Assembly: GCA_004556565.1 (NCBI GenBank)
Contig: SFGN01000010.1
Span: forward strand, 9,540-73,539
DNA: 64,000 bases
From: Lachnospiraceae bacterium
Lineage (GTDB): Bacteria > Bacillota_A > Clostridia > Lachnospirales > Lachnospiraceae
Direction: 5' to 3'
The position numbers were made by a program, and so were the translations under genes. Below, piece after piece: positions 44,021-52,504 of this stretch. Below the pieces are notes generated by a model. The model made no database searches. It had not been told where the DNA came from and saw only the letters and a list, made by a program, of their open reading frames with translations. Position 1 is the first letter of the stretch. Each line of letters opens with the position of its first letter.

Positions 44021-44965
44021 TTATCGTTTTATTTTGAAATTGATGCCGTCAAGGGAAAAGGCACGTGCAATTTCCGGATATACATATACAGCGACGAGCG
44101 CATATCCGACAAGAAGTTCTGCCCAGTATGTCAGGGTAAGTTTCGCTTCACTTAAGTATGCCCCCAGGTTTCCGAAGATTTCCCCGAACTTATAACCAAA
44201 ACTCTTTAACGCACTTGAGAATCCCCATGACCATGCAAGCTTGTTGGTAATAAAAATCAGGATGACCATGATAGCGATGGAGCAGATGATTCCTTTTTTG
44301 TCAAGGCTTCCGCCCAGAAGTTCATATCCTTTGAATGAACAGAATGCCACGGCAATCCCGGCAATCCCGCCGACAAATCCCAGTTTATAAATTATGATCC
44401 AGAGAATACATCCGATCAGTACCCCGGCGGCGGCACCGCCGATTCCCGCGATAAAATTGCTCTGCGGCTGTCGTGCAGGTCTTTTGGCAGGCGGGTTCTG
44501 ATTCTTCTGGAGTGTTGCATTCACTTCTGCCGCACACCGTTCACAGATGTGGTGATGTTCACCGTTGATTTCGTAGCAGTTGATTGCGAAAGTATCCGTT
44601 CCGCAGACTTCACAGGCGGAAGTATAACGCCCCCTTACAAGAAAATCAATAACCGGCTCAATAATCGCATTGAAAGAATCTGCGATATTTTTATTCGCTG
44701 CGGATAAGCTGACTTCCAGTACGACAGAGAAAGAATAAATCTGAAGATTCCGAATCAACGGATTCTGTTCCTGCTGTTTACGCAGAAATTCGTTCAGAAT
44801 CTCATTGTTGATGTCTACCGATGACCGGGCATTGATTTTAATAAGATACTGCCCCTTGTCCTGTTCAATAATAATGCGGTAACCGCGATAAATCCCCGCC
44901 ATATGATTTCTGAAATCCTTCAGGCATCCGCCAAGGATTTGAGAGCGAATCTTTTCATTAACCAT
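44021..44965 (-). CDS. Hypothetical membrane protein with an internal zinc ribbon
   Basis: This is a 314-residue protein I do not recognise. Residues about 1-125 are soluble, with mixed strand and helix. Residues about 138-165 contain CEVCGTD and CERCAAE, two CxxC pairs that look like a zinc ribbon. A linker of Pro, Lys, Arg and Gln follows, then hydrophobic helices between about 190 and 300 (roughly four or five segments). It has an extended -10 promoter. The layout fits a membrane-anchored protein with a cytoplasmic zinc domain; no enzyme motif is visible. Confidence 0.6.
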   Translation of the reverse strand: MVNEKIRSQILGGCLKDFRNHMAGIYRGYRIIIEQDKGQYLIKINARSSVDINNEILNEFLRKQQEQNPLIRNLQIYSFSVVLEVSLSAANKNIADSFNAIIEPVIDFLVRGRYTSACEVCGTDTFAINCYEINGEHHHICERCAAEVNATLQKNQNPPAKRPARQPQSNFIAGIGGAAAGVLIGCILWIIIYKLGFVGGIAGIAVAFCSFKGYELLGGSLDKKGIICSIAIMVILIFITNKLAWSWGFSSALKSFGYKFGEIFGNLGAYLSEAKLTLTYWAELLVGYALVAVYVYPEIARAFSLDGINFKIKR

Positions 44966-45070
44966 AATCCTTACTCCTCTGTTCTCTTTTCTGTATTTTC
45001 TTCAGTCCTATATTTCAAAAGCTGAAAAAGTATCAGGTTTATTATTAGGTTATATACACATACTAAGATA

Positions 45071-45099
45071 ATTGTAGCACACAAGATAAAAATTGAACA
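45071..45099 (-). promoter_or_regulatory. Promoter of the zinc-ribbon membrane protein gene
   Basis: On the minus strand TGTTCA (45094-45099), 17 bp and an extended -10 TGCTACAAT (45071-45076 for TACAAT). The block TGCTACAATTATC also occurs upstream of the glycosyltransferase at 24590. Confidence 0.5.
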
Positions 45100-45148
45100 G
45101 TTCCTTTTTCAATTATTCTTACTGATTATTGTGAACTGTAACTGCTGA

Positions 45149-45177
45149 TTGACAACGGATTTGCTTCGGCTTATAAT
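45149..45177 (+). promoter_or_regulatory. Consensus sigma-A promoter of the MATE gene
   Basis: TTGACA (45149-45154), exactly 17 bp and TATAAT (45172-45177) match the consensus at every position, so strong constitutive transcription is expected. Confidence 0.85.
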
Positions 45178-45267
45178 CAAAAACCGACAGTGTGAACGGA
45201 TGTGAATGGTTAGCATGGAAAGCCGTTTCACAGAAAAAATTACTGGCAGACTGGCGGAGATACATTG

Positions 45268-46605
45268 ATGGGGATTGAAAAACAGTTTACAAAATATGTT
45301 TCACAAAATATATTGGGAACGATCGGGGTTTCCTGTTATATTATTGCAGATACTTTTTTTATATCAAAGGCGGCGGGAGCAGACGGAATTACCGTTTTGA
45401 ATCTGGCACTCCCGATTTATAACCTGATATTTGCAATCGGTTCAATGACAGGCATAGGTGCGGCAACACGGTTTGCGATTTTGCGGGCGCAGGGAAATGA
45501 AAAAGCACAAGGATATTTTTCAAATGCGGTATTCTGGGTATGCCTGATTTCTGTCCCATTTATACTTGCCGGGATTCTTGCCCCGGAGCGAGTGATGGCG
45601 CTTATGGGAGCGGATGCCCGGATTATCAGTCTGGGGCGGGATTACAACCGAATATTTCTATTGTTTACTCCGTTTTTTATGTTGAACTTTGTAATCAGTG
45701 CGTTTGTCAGAAACGACGGTGCACCGTCTCTGGCAATGGTGGCAACGATTGCAGGAAGTTTGTTTAATATTATATTTGATTATGTATTTATGTTCCCGAT
45801 GGGACTGGGGCTTGCAGGGGCGGCATTTGCAACGGCTGCATCCCCTGTCTTAAGCATTTTAATCTGCGGGACGCATTTCTTCAGCGAAAAAAATACGGTA
45901 CAGTTTCTGTGGCGAAAACCGTCCGCACGGATGTGGCTTCATTCCTGTCAGCTTGGAATTCCTGCATTTATCGGAGAGATGTCTTCCGGCGTGACGACGA
46001 CTGTATTTAATTTCCTGATTCTCGGGCTTGCCGGGAATACCGGAGTCGCCGCATATGGGGTGATTGCAAATTACGCCCTGGTCGCAACGGCAGTTTTTAA
46101 CGGAGTTTCCCAGGGAATGCAGCCGCTGCTGAGCCGGTCTTACGGAAAAGGAAATAAAAAAGAACTGAAGAAACTGCTCGGCATGGGAATTACGTCAGGT
46201 CTTGTTTTTGCGGGTATCATTTATGCTGTCGTTTATGCATTTACTGATCCGCTGGTTTCCCTGTTCAACAGCGGAGATTCCGTGCTGCTTGCACGATATG
46301 CTTTCGAAGGTATGCGGCTGTACTTTATCGGATTTATTTTTGCGGGATTCAACATCATAGGGGCAGGATACTTAAGTGCAACGGCACATCCGAAAAGTGC
46401 ATTCATCACGTCATTTATCCGGGGCGTCGCCGCGATTATCGCCTGTTCTGTGATTCTGTCCAGGCTGATGGGATTTACAGGGGTATGGATTTCTTTTGCG
46501 GCGGCGGAGGGAATTACCGCAGTTATAACAGCATTTATGTTGATAAAGCAGAGAAAAAAGCATAATATCAGGGGCAGGAGTATGTCTGTTTTACGAAATA
46601 TATGA
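45268..46605 (+). CDS. MATE-family multidrug efflux transporter
   Basis: This is a 445-residue twelve-helix MATE protein. It opens with GIEKQFTKYVSQNILGTIGVS, has ISKAAGADGITVLNLALPIYN, and the second half repeats the fold with FNIIGAGYLSATAHPKSA. Such transporters exchange Na+ or H+ for cationic drugs; substrates are unknown. ATG at 45268 is preferred over TTG at 45265. It has a consensus promoter and is 31 bp ahead of the helD-like gene, so the two are probably co-transcribed, which suggests a link between drug stress and transcription recycling. Confidence 0.9.
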   Translation: MGIEKQFTKYVSQNILGTIGVSCYIIADTFFISKAAGADGITVLNLALPIYNLIFAIGSMTGIGAATRFAILRAQGNEKAQGYFSNAVFWVCLISVPFILAGILAPERVMALMGADARIISLGRDYNRIFLLFTPFFMLNFVISAFVRNDGAPSLAMVATIAGSLFNIIFDYVFMFPMGLGLAGAAFATAASPVLSILICGTHFFSEKNTVQFLWRKPSARMWLHSCQLGIPAFIGEMSSGVTTTVFNFLILGLAGNTGVAAYGVIANYALVATAVFNGVSQGMQPLLSRSYGKGNKKELKKLLGMGITSGLVFAGIIYAVVYAFTDPLVSLFNSGDSVLLARYAFEGMRLYFIGFIFAGFNIIGAGYLSATAHPKSAFITSFIRGVAAIIACSVILSRLMGFTGVWISFAAAEGITAVITAFMLIKQRKKHNIRGRSMSVLRNI

Positions 46606-46636
46606 GCATTCTAAATAATATTGAAAGGAAGTTATT

Positions 46637-48664
46637 ATGAGCCGTGGGCAGGAGTTTCTTATAGAAGTTACTGAAAAACTAAATACAAAGATACAGGAGC
46701 TTGGCAGAACCATCCGGGAAGTGCAGGAAGACATTGCCGGCATGAATGATTATTATTGGGAAAACTATACGGAGATGGATCAGTACGGTTATGAAAATTT
46801 TGATAACCGGCAGGCACTTCTCATTCAGATGAACGCGAATCAGGAAAATCATAAAAAATGGAACCGGCTGAAAAAGATGGTGGACTCCCCTTTTTTCGGC
46901 AGCGTGGATTTTGTATATGAAGGTGACGAGGAGGCAGAAACATTTTACATCGGAATCGGTAATTTTTCCGAGAAAACCGGGCAGGTTCCGCTGATTTATG
47001 ACTGGCGCGCGCCGGTCAGCGGCCTGTTTTATGATTTTGATAAGGGAGAAGCATCTTATGAATCACCGGCCGGGCTTCTGACAGGGGAAATCCTCTCAAA
47101 ATGGCAGTATAAAATACGGCGCGGGCGTATGATTTATGAGTTTGAGAGTGACGTAAAAATTGATGATGATATTCTGAAACAAGAGCTGGGAAGTCATGGT
47201 GATGTGAAGCTTAAAAATATTGTCCGGACAATCCAGAAGGAACAAAATGCAATCATCCGGAATACAAAAGATAAGATTCTGGTTATCCAGGGGGCTGCGG
47301 GAAGCGGCAAGACCTCGGTGGCACTTCACAGAATCGCATACCTTCTGTATCACGACAGGACACACCTGATCTCATCAAATATTCTGATACTTTCTCCGAA
47401 CAGTGTATTCTCAGATTATATTTCCCACATCCTTCCGGAGCTTGGAGAGGAACATATCAGGGAAATGAGTTTTGATTTGTTTGCTTTTCGGGAGCTGCGG
47501 GTGATTGCGGCAGACTGCGAAGACCGTTATCATCATATTGAACGATGCATTTCACATTATGACGAGGAGAAGGAGAAACGATACCGCTGGAAGCAGTCGG
47601 AGGAATTTGTCAGGGCGGCAGAAGGCTTTCTTGTCTTTCTGGAAGACGATCTTGTGGAATTTTGCGACATAGAAATGAAGGGTATGAGAAAGACAGCCGA
47701 TGAATTGATGCAGCTGTTTTATTATAAATTTCCGGAAACACCGCTTTTGTCCCGTATGGAAGCAGTGATGGAATATGTCATCGATGAATATGAAACCCTT
47801 CGGGGAAGAGATCTTAATGAAGAGGAGAGAATCGCAGTCAGTGAACGGTTCTTACGTATGTATGTGACGACTGATATTTATCAGATTTATAACTGGTTTC
47901 TGGAGGATAACGGATGGGAGACGCTTCCGGATGTGCCGAAGGAAAAACGTGTGCTGGCATATGAGGATGTATTCCCAATGCTGTATCTCAAATACAGGCT
48001 TTGTTCCAATAACAGGAAGAACAAAGAGGTCAAGCATCTGGTGATCGATGAGATGCAGGATTATTCTTATCTCCAGTATGTTGTGCTGGATCAGATGTTT
48101 TCCTGCAGCATGACAATTCTGGGCGACAGGGCGCAGACCGTGGATGCCGCTCCCAGGGACGTTCTGACATTTCTTCCTTCAATTTTCGGAAAGAACATCC
48201 GGCGGATTGAGATGAATTCAAGTTACAGGAATACGCTGGAAATCGCGGAGTATGCGGCCAAAATTACAGATGTGAAAGGAATCAGGTATCTGGAGCGTCA
48301 TGGAAAACCGGTAACGGAAAAGAGTTGTATCTCTAAAGAAGAGGCGATGGAGGAAATTCTTCGAGAGGTCCGGATCGATGAAACAGGTTATGAGACGGCG
48401 GCAGTTCTTACTATGACCGAAGAAGAGGCTGCGGCGGCATATTGTTATCTGAAAAGCAAAAGGGACGACGTTAATTATATCGACAGGGACAGCTCTGAAT
48501 TCCGCAGGGGAATAACGGTGACGACCTATTATCTGGCAAAAGGGCTGGAATTTGATCAGGTGTTTGTACTGGAAGGCAAAAAAGAAAGCCCTCTGTCAGC
48601 ACAGTTTCGTTATATCAGTGCTACAAGGGCTTTGCATGAGCTGTATGTTTATTCGATCGGATAA
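46637..48664 (+). CDS. HelD-like RNA polymerase-associated UvrD-family ATPase
   Basis: This is a 675-residue superfamily 1 ATPase. An N-terminal coiled coil (about 1-90, LNTKIQELGRTIREVQ) is followed by LIYDWRAPVSGLFYDFD, a HelD signature, then Walker A GAAGSGKTSVALHRIAYLL near residues 217-235, Walker B VIDEMQDYSYLQ, an SSYRNTLEI segment and the motif VTTYYLAKGLEFDQVFV near the C-terminus. HelD/HelR proteins pry RNA polymerase off DNA and can confer rifampicin tolerance. It follows a MATE exporter on the same strand. Confidence 0.9.
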   Translation: MSRGQEFLIEVTEKLNTKIQELGRTIREVQEDIAGMNDYYWENYTEMDQYGYENFDNRQALLIQMNANQENHKKWNRLKKMVDSPFFGSVDFVYEGDEEAETFYIGIGNFSEKTGQVPLIYDWRAPVSGLFYDFDKGEASYESPAGLLTGEILSKWQYKIRRGRMIYEFESDVKIDDDILKQELGSHGDVKLKNIVRTIQKEQNAIIRNTKDKILVIQGAAGSGKTSVALHRIAYLLYHDRTHLISSNILILSPNSVFSDYISHILPELGEEHIREMSFDLFAFRELRVIAADCEDRYHHIERCISHYDEEKEKRYRWKQSEEFVRAAEGFLVFLEDDLVEFCDIEMKGMRKTADELMQLFYYKFPETPLLSRMEAVMEYVIDEYETLRGRDLNEEERIAVSERFLRMYVTTDIYQIYNWFLEDNGWETLPDVPKEKRVLAYEDVFPMLYLKYRLCSNNRKNKEVKHLVIDEMQDYSYLQYVVLDQMFSCSMTILGDRAQTVDAAPRDVLTFLPSIFGKNIRRIEMNSSYRNTLEIAEYAAKITDVKGIRYLERHGKPVTEKSCISKEEAMEEILREVRIDETGYETAAVLTMTEEEAAAAYCYLKSKRDDVNYIDRDSSEFRRGITVTTYYLAKGLEFDQVFVLEGKKESPLSAQFRYISATRALHELYVYSIG

Positions 48665-48739
48665 GTTCAGTCAGAAGTTAAATGATTTCCGGATTGTTTC
48701 ACCGAAGTAAATGTTATTCAAGGTGGATCATACCGGGGG

Positions 48740-48769
48740 TATCAGCCGGATGTTGTCATCCGGCTGATA
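48740..48769 (-). terminator. Perfect 13-bp hairpin at the end of the HD-domain gene
   Basis: TATCAGCCGGATG and CATCCGGCTGATA pair without a mismatch around TTGT. It overlaps the HD gene stop codon. Neither side has a T run, so it may act as an mRNA-end stabiliser rather than a full terminator. Confidence 0.5.
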
Positions 48770-49503
48770 TACGTTTCAACCTCTGTTAGAATCTGTTCGA
48801 CTTTTTGTCTGGTTTCCGGAAGGCAAAAAGTCGTCCTGTCAAACGGTTTTCTGTAATATTGATCTGAGGAAAGAAGCTTAATACTTTCAGCAAAATATAA
48901 ATCAAAGAAAAATGCAAGGAAGGATACCCAGATATCCAGTCCGGTATGTCGGTCCTCTCTTTTTACACATTGATGTTTCATGATACTTTGGAAAACAGGC
49001 TCGGAAACTGTCTCTTGTGACACCTGCTCTTCCGTCTCACCCATAGTATCCACCATATTTTCACAGGCAAACACACGGAAAATATCGCATTTATCTGCAT
49101 CGCGGATGAGCTTACATAAAAGCAGCGTCTCGTCATCGAGACCATCCTCGATCCGGAAACGGTTATGATTACGGATCGCTGTGATTATCATCTTCTGTTC
49201 CCGTGCATCAAGCTCCTGTAAAAAATTTTCCCCGACAAGAATCTCACACCCGAGTTCTGCGTGGTCTACGCTGATATTGTCAAAAAAAGTACCATATTGT
49301 TTCACTTGTTCAAAACGTCCGATATCGTGGAACATGGCACAGATGTGGGCGAGTGATTTCAGATGCTCCGGCAGATGCAGGGATTCTGTCAGACGATCCA
49401 TAATGTCGGCAACTGCCAGGGTGTGTACGATTTTTAATTCGATTCTTCCATCGTTCCGGTCAAAATTGCCGGCATATGTCAAAAAAACTTCCTTTGCGTT
49501 CAT
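48742..49503 (-). CDS. HD-domain phosphohydrolase
   Basis: This is a 253-residue protein with metal-binding motifs H...HD...D: KIVHTLAVADIMDRL (His about residue 27), HICAMFHDIGRFEQ (HD pair about 58-59), and IRDADKCDIFRV (Asp about 139). A NHNRFRIEDGLDDE segment follows the HD. HD enzymes hydrolyse nucleotides or cyclic nucleotides; this one has no attached domain that would name the substrate. A strong AGGAGG precedes the ATG. It is a single gene convergent with the helD-like gene. Confidence 0.85.
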   Translation of the reverse strand: MNAKEVFLTYAGNFDRNDGRIELKIVHTLAVADIMDRLTESLHLPEHLKSLAHICAMFHDIGRFEQVKQYGTFFDNISVDHAELGCEILVGENFLQELDAREQKMIITAIRNHNRFRIEDGLDDETLLLCKLIRDADKCDIFRVFACENMVDTMGETEEQVSQETVSEPVFQSIMKHQCVKREDRHTGLDIWVSFLAFFFDLYFAESIKLLSSDQYYRKPFDRTTFCLPETRQKVEQILTEVETYISRMTTSG

Positions 49504-49614
49504 AAAGCCTCCTGAATCCTTATCTTAGATATCTGTATGGTCTACAGGCTCATTATAAAAGAATTTATGTAAAAAGTAAATGGATTACGGCAGGATACCT
49601 GTTGAAAACCCTAC

Positions 49615-49643
49615 TTGTTAATCATTGGATCAGGGTTTACAAT
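49615..49643 (+). promoter_or_regulatory. Promoter of the LysR gene
   Basis: TTGTTA (49615-49620), 17 bp and TACAAT (49638-49643). AAACCCT and AGGGTTT form a split inverted repeat spanning the promoter (about 49606-49638), a candidate autoregulatory site. Confidence 0.6.
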
Positions 49644-49675
49644 AAGCATATCAGATGCCACAGGAGGTATGAAGA

Positions 49676-50602
49676 ATGACACTGACACAACTACGATATG
49701 CCATTGCGGTGGCGGACACCGGCTCTATGAACGAAGCGGCACGTCTCATGTTTATTTCACAGCCCAGTCTTTCACTTGCAATTAAAGAGCTGGAGGCGGA
49801 AATCGGGGTGGAACTGTTCCGCAGAAGCAACCGGGGCGTGGTTCTGACGCAGGAGGGGATTGAGTTCCTTGGATATGCCCGGCAGGTGACAGAACAATAT
49901 GAGCTGATCGAGTCACGGTATATCAAAAAGAAAAATATAAAGAAAAAGTTTGCAGTTTCCATGCAGCACTATACATTTGCAGTGAAAGCTTTTGTGGAGC
50001 TGGTCAAACAGTTCGGGATGGATGAATATGAATTTGCAGTACGGGAGACGCAGACTTATGAGGTGATCCGGGATGTAAAAGAATTCCGCAGTGAAATAGG
50101 GATTCTTTACCTGAATGACTTTAACCGAAAGGTACTGACGAAGTTATTCCGGGAATCAGAACTGGAATTTCATCCGCTTCTGGAATGCGGCATTTATGTT
50201 TATATGTGCAAGGAACATCCGCTTGCCCGCAAAGAAGAAATCTCCATTGAAGAGCTGGAAGAATATCCCTGCCTTTCCTTTGAACAGGGGAATAATAATT
50301 CCTTTTATTTTGCGGAAGAAGTGTTAAGCACGTATGCATATAAACGTCTGATTAAGGCAAACGACCGTGCGACCATGCTGAACCTGATGGTGGGTCTCGA
50401 CGGATTCACTCTTTGCTCCGGCATAATCTGTGAAAGCCTGAACGGCTCGGATTATTGTGCGGTCAGGCTCAGATCCGATGAAGTGATGACAATCGGATAT
50501 CTGCAGCGAAAAGGGATGGCACTCAGTCCGATGGGGCAGATTTATCTGGAGGAAATACGGAAATTTCAGGCAATCGGTAATCTGAAGGACAGCCAAAACT
50601 AA
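49676..50602 (+). CDS. LysR-family transcriptional regulator next to metY
   Basis: This is a 308-residue LysR-type regulator. The N-terminal winged helix has MTLTQLRYAIAVADTGSMNE and FISQPSLSLAIKELEAEIGV, and a periplasmic-binding-like effector domain follows from about residue 95. Adjacent metY suggests it controls sulfur amino-acid metabolism, probably activating in response to a sulfur or serine-derived metabolite. A terminator separates the two, so each has its own promoter. Confidence 0.9.
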   Translation: MTLTQLRYAIAVADTGSMNEAARLMFISQPSLSLAIKELEAEIGVELFRRSNRGVVLTQEGIEFLGYARQVTEQYELIESRYIKKKNIKKKFAVSMQHYTFAVKAFVELVKQFGMDEYEFAVRETQTYEVIRDVKEFRSEIGILYLNDFNRKVLTKLFRESELEFHPLLECGIYVYMCKEHPLARKEEISIEELEEYPCLSFEQGNNNSFYFAEEVLSTYAYKRLIKANDRATMLNLMVGLDGFTLCSGIICESLNGSDYCAVRLRSDEVMTIGYLQRKGMALSPMGQIYLEEIRKFQAIGNLKDSQN

Positions 50603-50638
50603 TAAAATCTGAAGAAAGAATGCGGTGAAAGCGAAATC

Positions 50639-50680
50639 GCCCCGGTTATAGAAGAAAACTATAACCAGGGCTTCTTTTTA
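50639..50680 (+). terminator. Terminator between the LysR gene and metY
   Basis: GCCCCGGTTATAG and CTATAACCAGGGC form a stem with one mismatch around AAGAAAA, followed by TTCTTTTTAT. Confidence 0.85.
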
Positions 50681-50684
50681 TATA

Positions 50685-50734
50685 TTAGACAATCAGAAAA
50701 CCTTGTGATAGTATAAACCTATCAAACAGATAGG
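50685..50734 (+). promoter_or_regulatory. metY promoter with a perfect dyad
   Basis: TTAGAC (50685-50690), 18 bp and TAGTAT (50709-50714) are the promoter. CCTATC-AAACA-GATAGG (50718-50734) is a perfect inverted repeat just past the start site, placed to block elongation. Half-sites of this form resemble Rrf2/CymR-type operators of sulfur genes; the neighbouring LysR protein is the other candidate binder. Confidence 0.6.
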
Positions 50735-50772
50735 AAATAAAAATTACATAAATTGAAAAGGAGATTACCACT

Positions 50773-52080
50773 ATGAGTAAGAAAACAAGAGCAGAAAGAA
50801 ATTTAAAATTTGAAACATTGCAGCTTCATGTCGGACAGGAAAGTCCGGATCCGGTTACAGACGCACGTGCTGTCCCGATTTATCAGACATCTTCCTATGT
50901 GTTCCGCAACAGTGATCATGCGGCAGCAAGATTCGGCCTCAGCGATGCGGGAAATATTTACGGAAGACTTACCAATCCTACAGAAGATGTTTTTGAGAAG
51001 AGAATCGCAGCACTGGAAGGCGGTGTTGCAGCACTGGCGGTTGCATCAGGAGCTGCTGCAATTACATACACATTTGAAAATCTGGCACAGAACGGTGATC
51101 ACATCGTAGCTGCAAAAAATATTTACGGCGGAACTTACAATCTTCTGGCACATACGCTCCCACAGTACGGCATAGCAACAACTTTTGTAGACCCGTTTGA
51201 TGTTGAAGAAGTGAAAGCGGCAATCAAAGAAAATACAAAAGCAGTATTTATCGAGACACTCGGAAATCCGAATTCTGATGTTGTTGATATTGAAAAACTT
51301 GCAGAAATCGCCCATGAGAATAAGATTCCGCTTGTTATCGACAATACATTTGCAACACCGTATCTGGTACGTCCGATTGAATATGGTGCAGATATTGTTG
51401 TACATTCTGCAACAAAATTCATCGGCGGTCATGGAACGACGATCGGCGGCGTTATCGTAGACAGCGGAAAATTCGACTGGGAAGCAAGCGGAAAATTCCC
51501 GTCACTGACAAAGCCAAATCCGAGCTATCACGGAATCAGCTTTACAAAAGCGGTAGGAGCTGCAGCATTTGTTACCAAAATCCGTGCGATCCTGCTTCGT
51601 GACACAGGGGCGACCCTTTCACCGTTCCACGCATTCTTCTTCCTGCAGGGACTTGAGACATTGTCATTGAGAGTAGAACGCCATGTGTTCAATGCGCTTA
51701 AGGTTGTTGAATACCTGAAGAACCATCCACAGGTTGAAAAGGTGAACCATCCGTCTATTTCCGAAGATCCACAGCAGCAGGCACTGTATAAGAAATACTT
51801 CCCGAACGGAGGCGGTTCTATTTTTACCTTCGAGATTAAAGGTGATGCACAGAAAGCACGTGATTTTATTGATAACCTGGAATTGTTCTCCCTTCTTGCA
51901 AATGTTGCAGATGTGAAGTCACTGGTTATCCATCCGGCGTCTACGACCCACTCTCAGTTAAATGAAGAAGAACTGCTGGATCAGGGAATCAAACCAAATA
52001 CAATCCGTCTGTCCATCGGAACAGAAAATATCGACGATATTATTGAAGATCTTGAAGAGGCATTTAAAGCTGTTCAGTAA
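50773..52080 (+). CDS. metY: O-acetylhomoserine aminocarboxypropyltransferase (MetY-like)
   Basis: This is a 435-residue PLP enzyme of the Cys/Met metabolism family. It starts FETLQLHVGQESPDPVTDARAVPIYQTSSYVF, a strong MetY signature, and has the PLP-lysine segment VVHSATKFIGGHGTTIGGV (Lys near residue 215). At 435 residues it is longer than MetB or MetC (about 380-390), as MetY is. It sulfhydrylates O-acetylhomoserine to homocysteine or O-acetylserine to cysteine. It stands next to a LysR regulator, and a perfect dyad lies in its promoter. Confidence 0.95.
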   Translation: MSKKTRAERNLKFETLQLHVGQESPDPVTDARAVPIYQTSSYVFRNSDHAAARFGLSDAGNIYGRLTNPTEDVFEKRIAALEGGVAALAVASGAAAITYTFENLAQNGDHIVAAKNIYGGTYNLLAHTLPQYGIATTFVDPFDVEEVKAAIKENTKAVFIETLGNPNSDVVDIEKLAEIAHENKIPLVIDNTFATPYLVRPIEYGADIVVHSATKFIGGHGTTIGGVIVDSGKFDWEASGKFPSLTKPNPSYHGISFTKAVGAAAFVTKIRAILLRDTGATLSPFHAFFFLQGLETLSLRVERHVFNALKVVEYLKNHPQVEKVNHPSISEDPQQQALYKKYFPNGGGSIFTFEIKGDAQKARDFIDNLELFSLLANVADVKSLVIHPASTTHSQLNEEELLDQGIKPNTIRLSIGTENIDDIIEDLEEAFKAVQ

Positions 52081-52152
52081 TGAGAACAAACGCGAAAAAG
52101 TGAAAATGCAAATAGTACAAATAACGTAAAATAGCTCAAAATAAAATAATGT

Positions 52153-52209
52153 AAAAAGGCATTCTCCCGTCTTAGATGTATATAGCACAAATAGGGGAAT
52201 GCCTTTTTT
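52153..52209 (+). terminator. Terminator of metY
   Basis: AAAAAGGCATTCTCCC pairs with GGGGAATGCCTTTTTT across a 25-base loop, about 75 bp after the stop. Confidence 0.8.
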
Positions 52210-52504
52210 GTGCGTGTTCCTTAAAAAAGTCAGTAATACAGGATATCCCGTTTATGCTTCTCTTGCTATAACAGTTCATCCCACATCAATCATAAAATTA
52301 GCTTGTACAAAAAATTATAATGTGTGATAATGAATGGTGTCGGCTTTGCGGAAACGGTATCCTGTTTTTATTTCTGGAAGCAGGCTGTATGCTGTCAGTA
52401 TTGAATATGCACGGGAGAACCGTGAAGAATAAGAATTGCTGAAATGCCGCTCATGGCAGAAGGCGTGGTAAGGTACGCCTGAAAAGGAAGAGAGGTCATT
52501 GTTT
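52210..52504 (+). other. Non-coding gap ahead of the ABC/ATP-grasp gene string
   Basis: About 295 bp without a convincing gene. TATAACAGTTCATCCC at 52267-52282 differs by one base from the end of the palindromic repeat at 19815 and may be a remnant. A TTGTAC/TAATGA promoter-like pair with a 19-bp spacer lies near 52303-52333. GAGAGG at about 52490 serves the ABC gene. Confidence 0.4.

Noticed and set aside
50640..50772. SAM (S-box) riboswitch upstream of metY
   Set aside because: The leader is too short and lacks the S-box conserved stems; only a terminator, promoter and dyad are visible.
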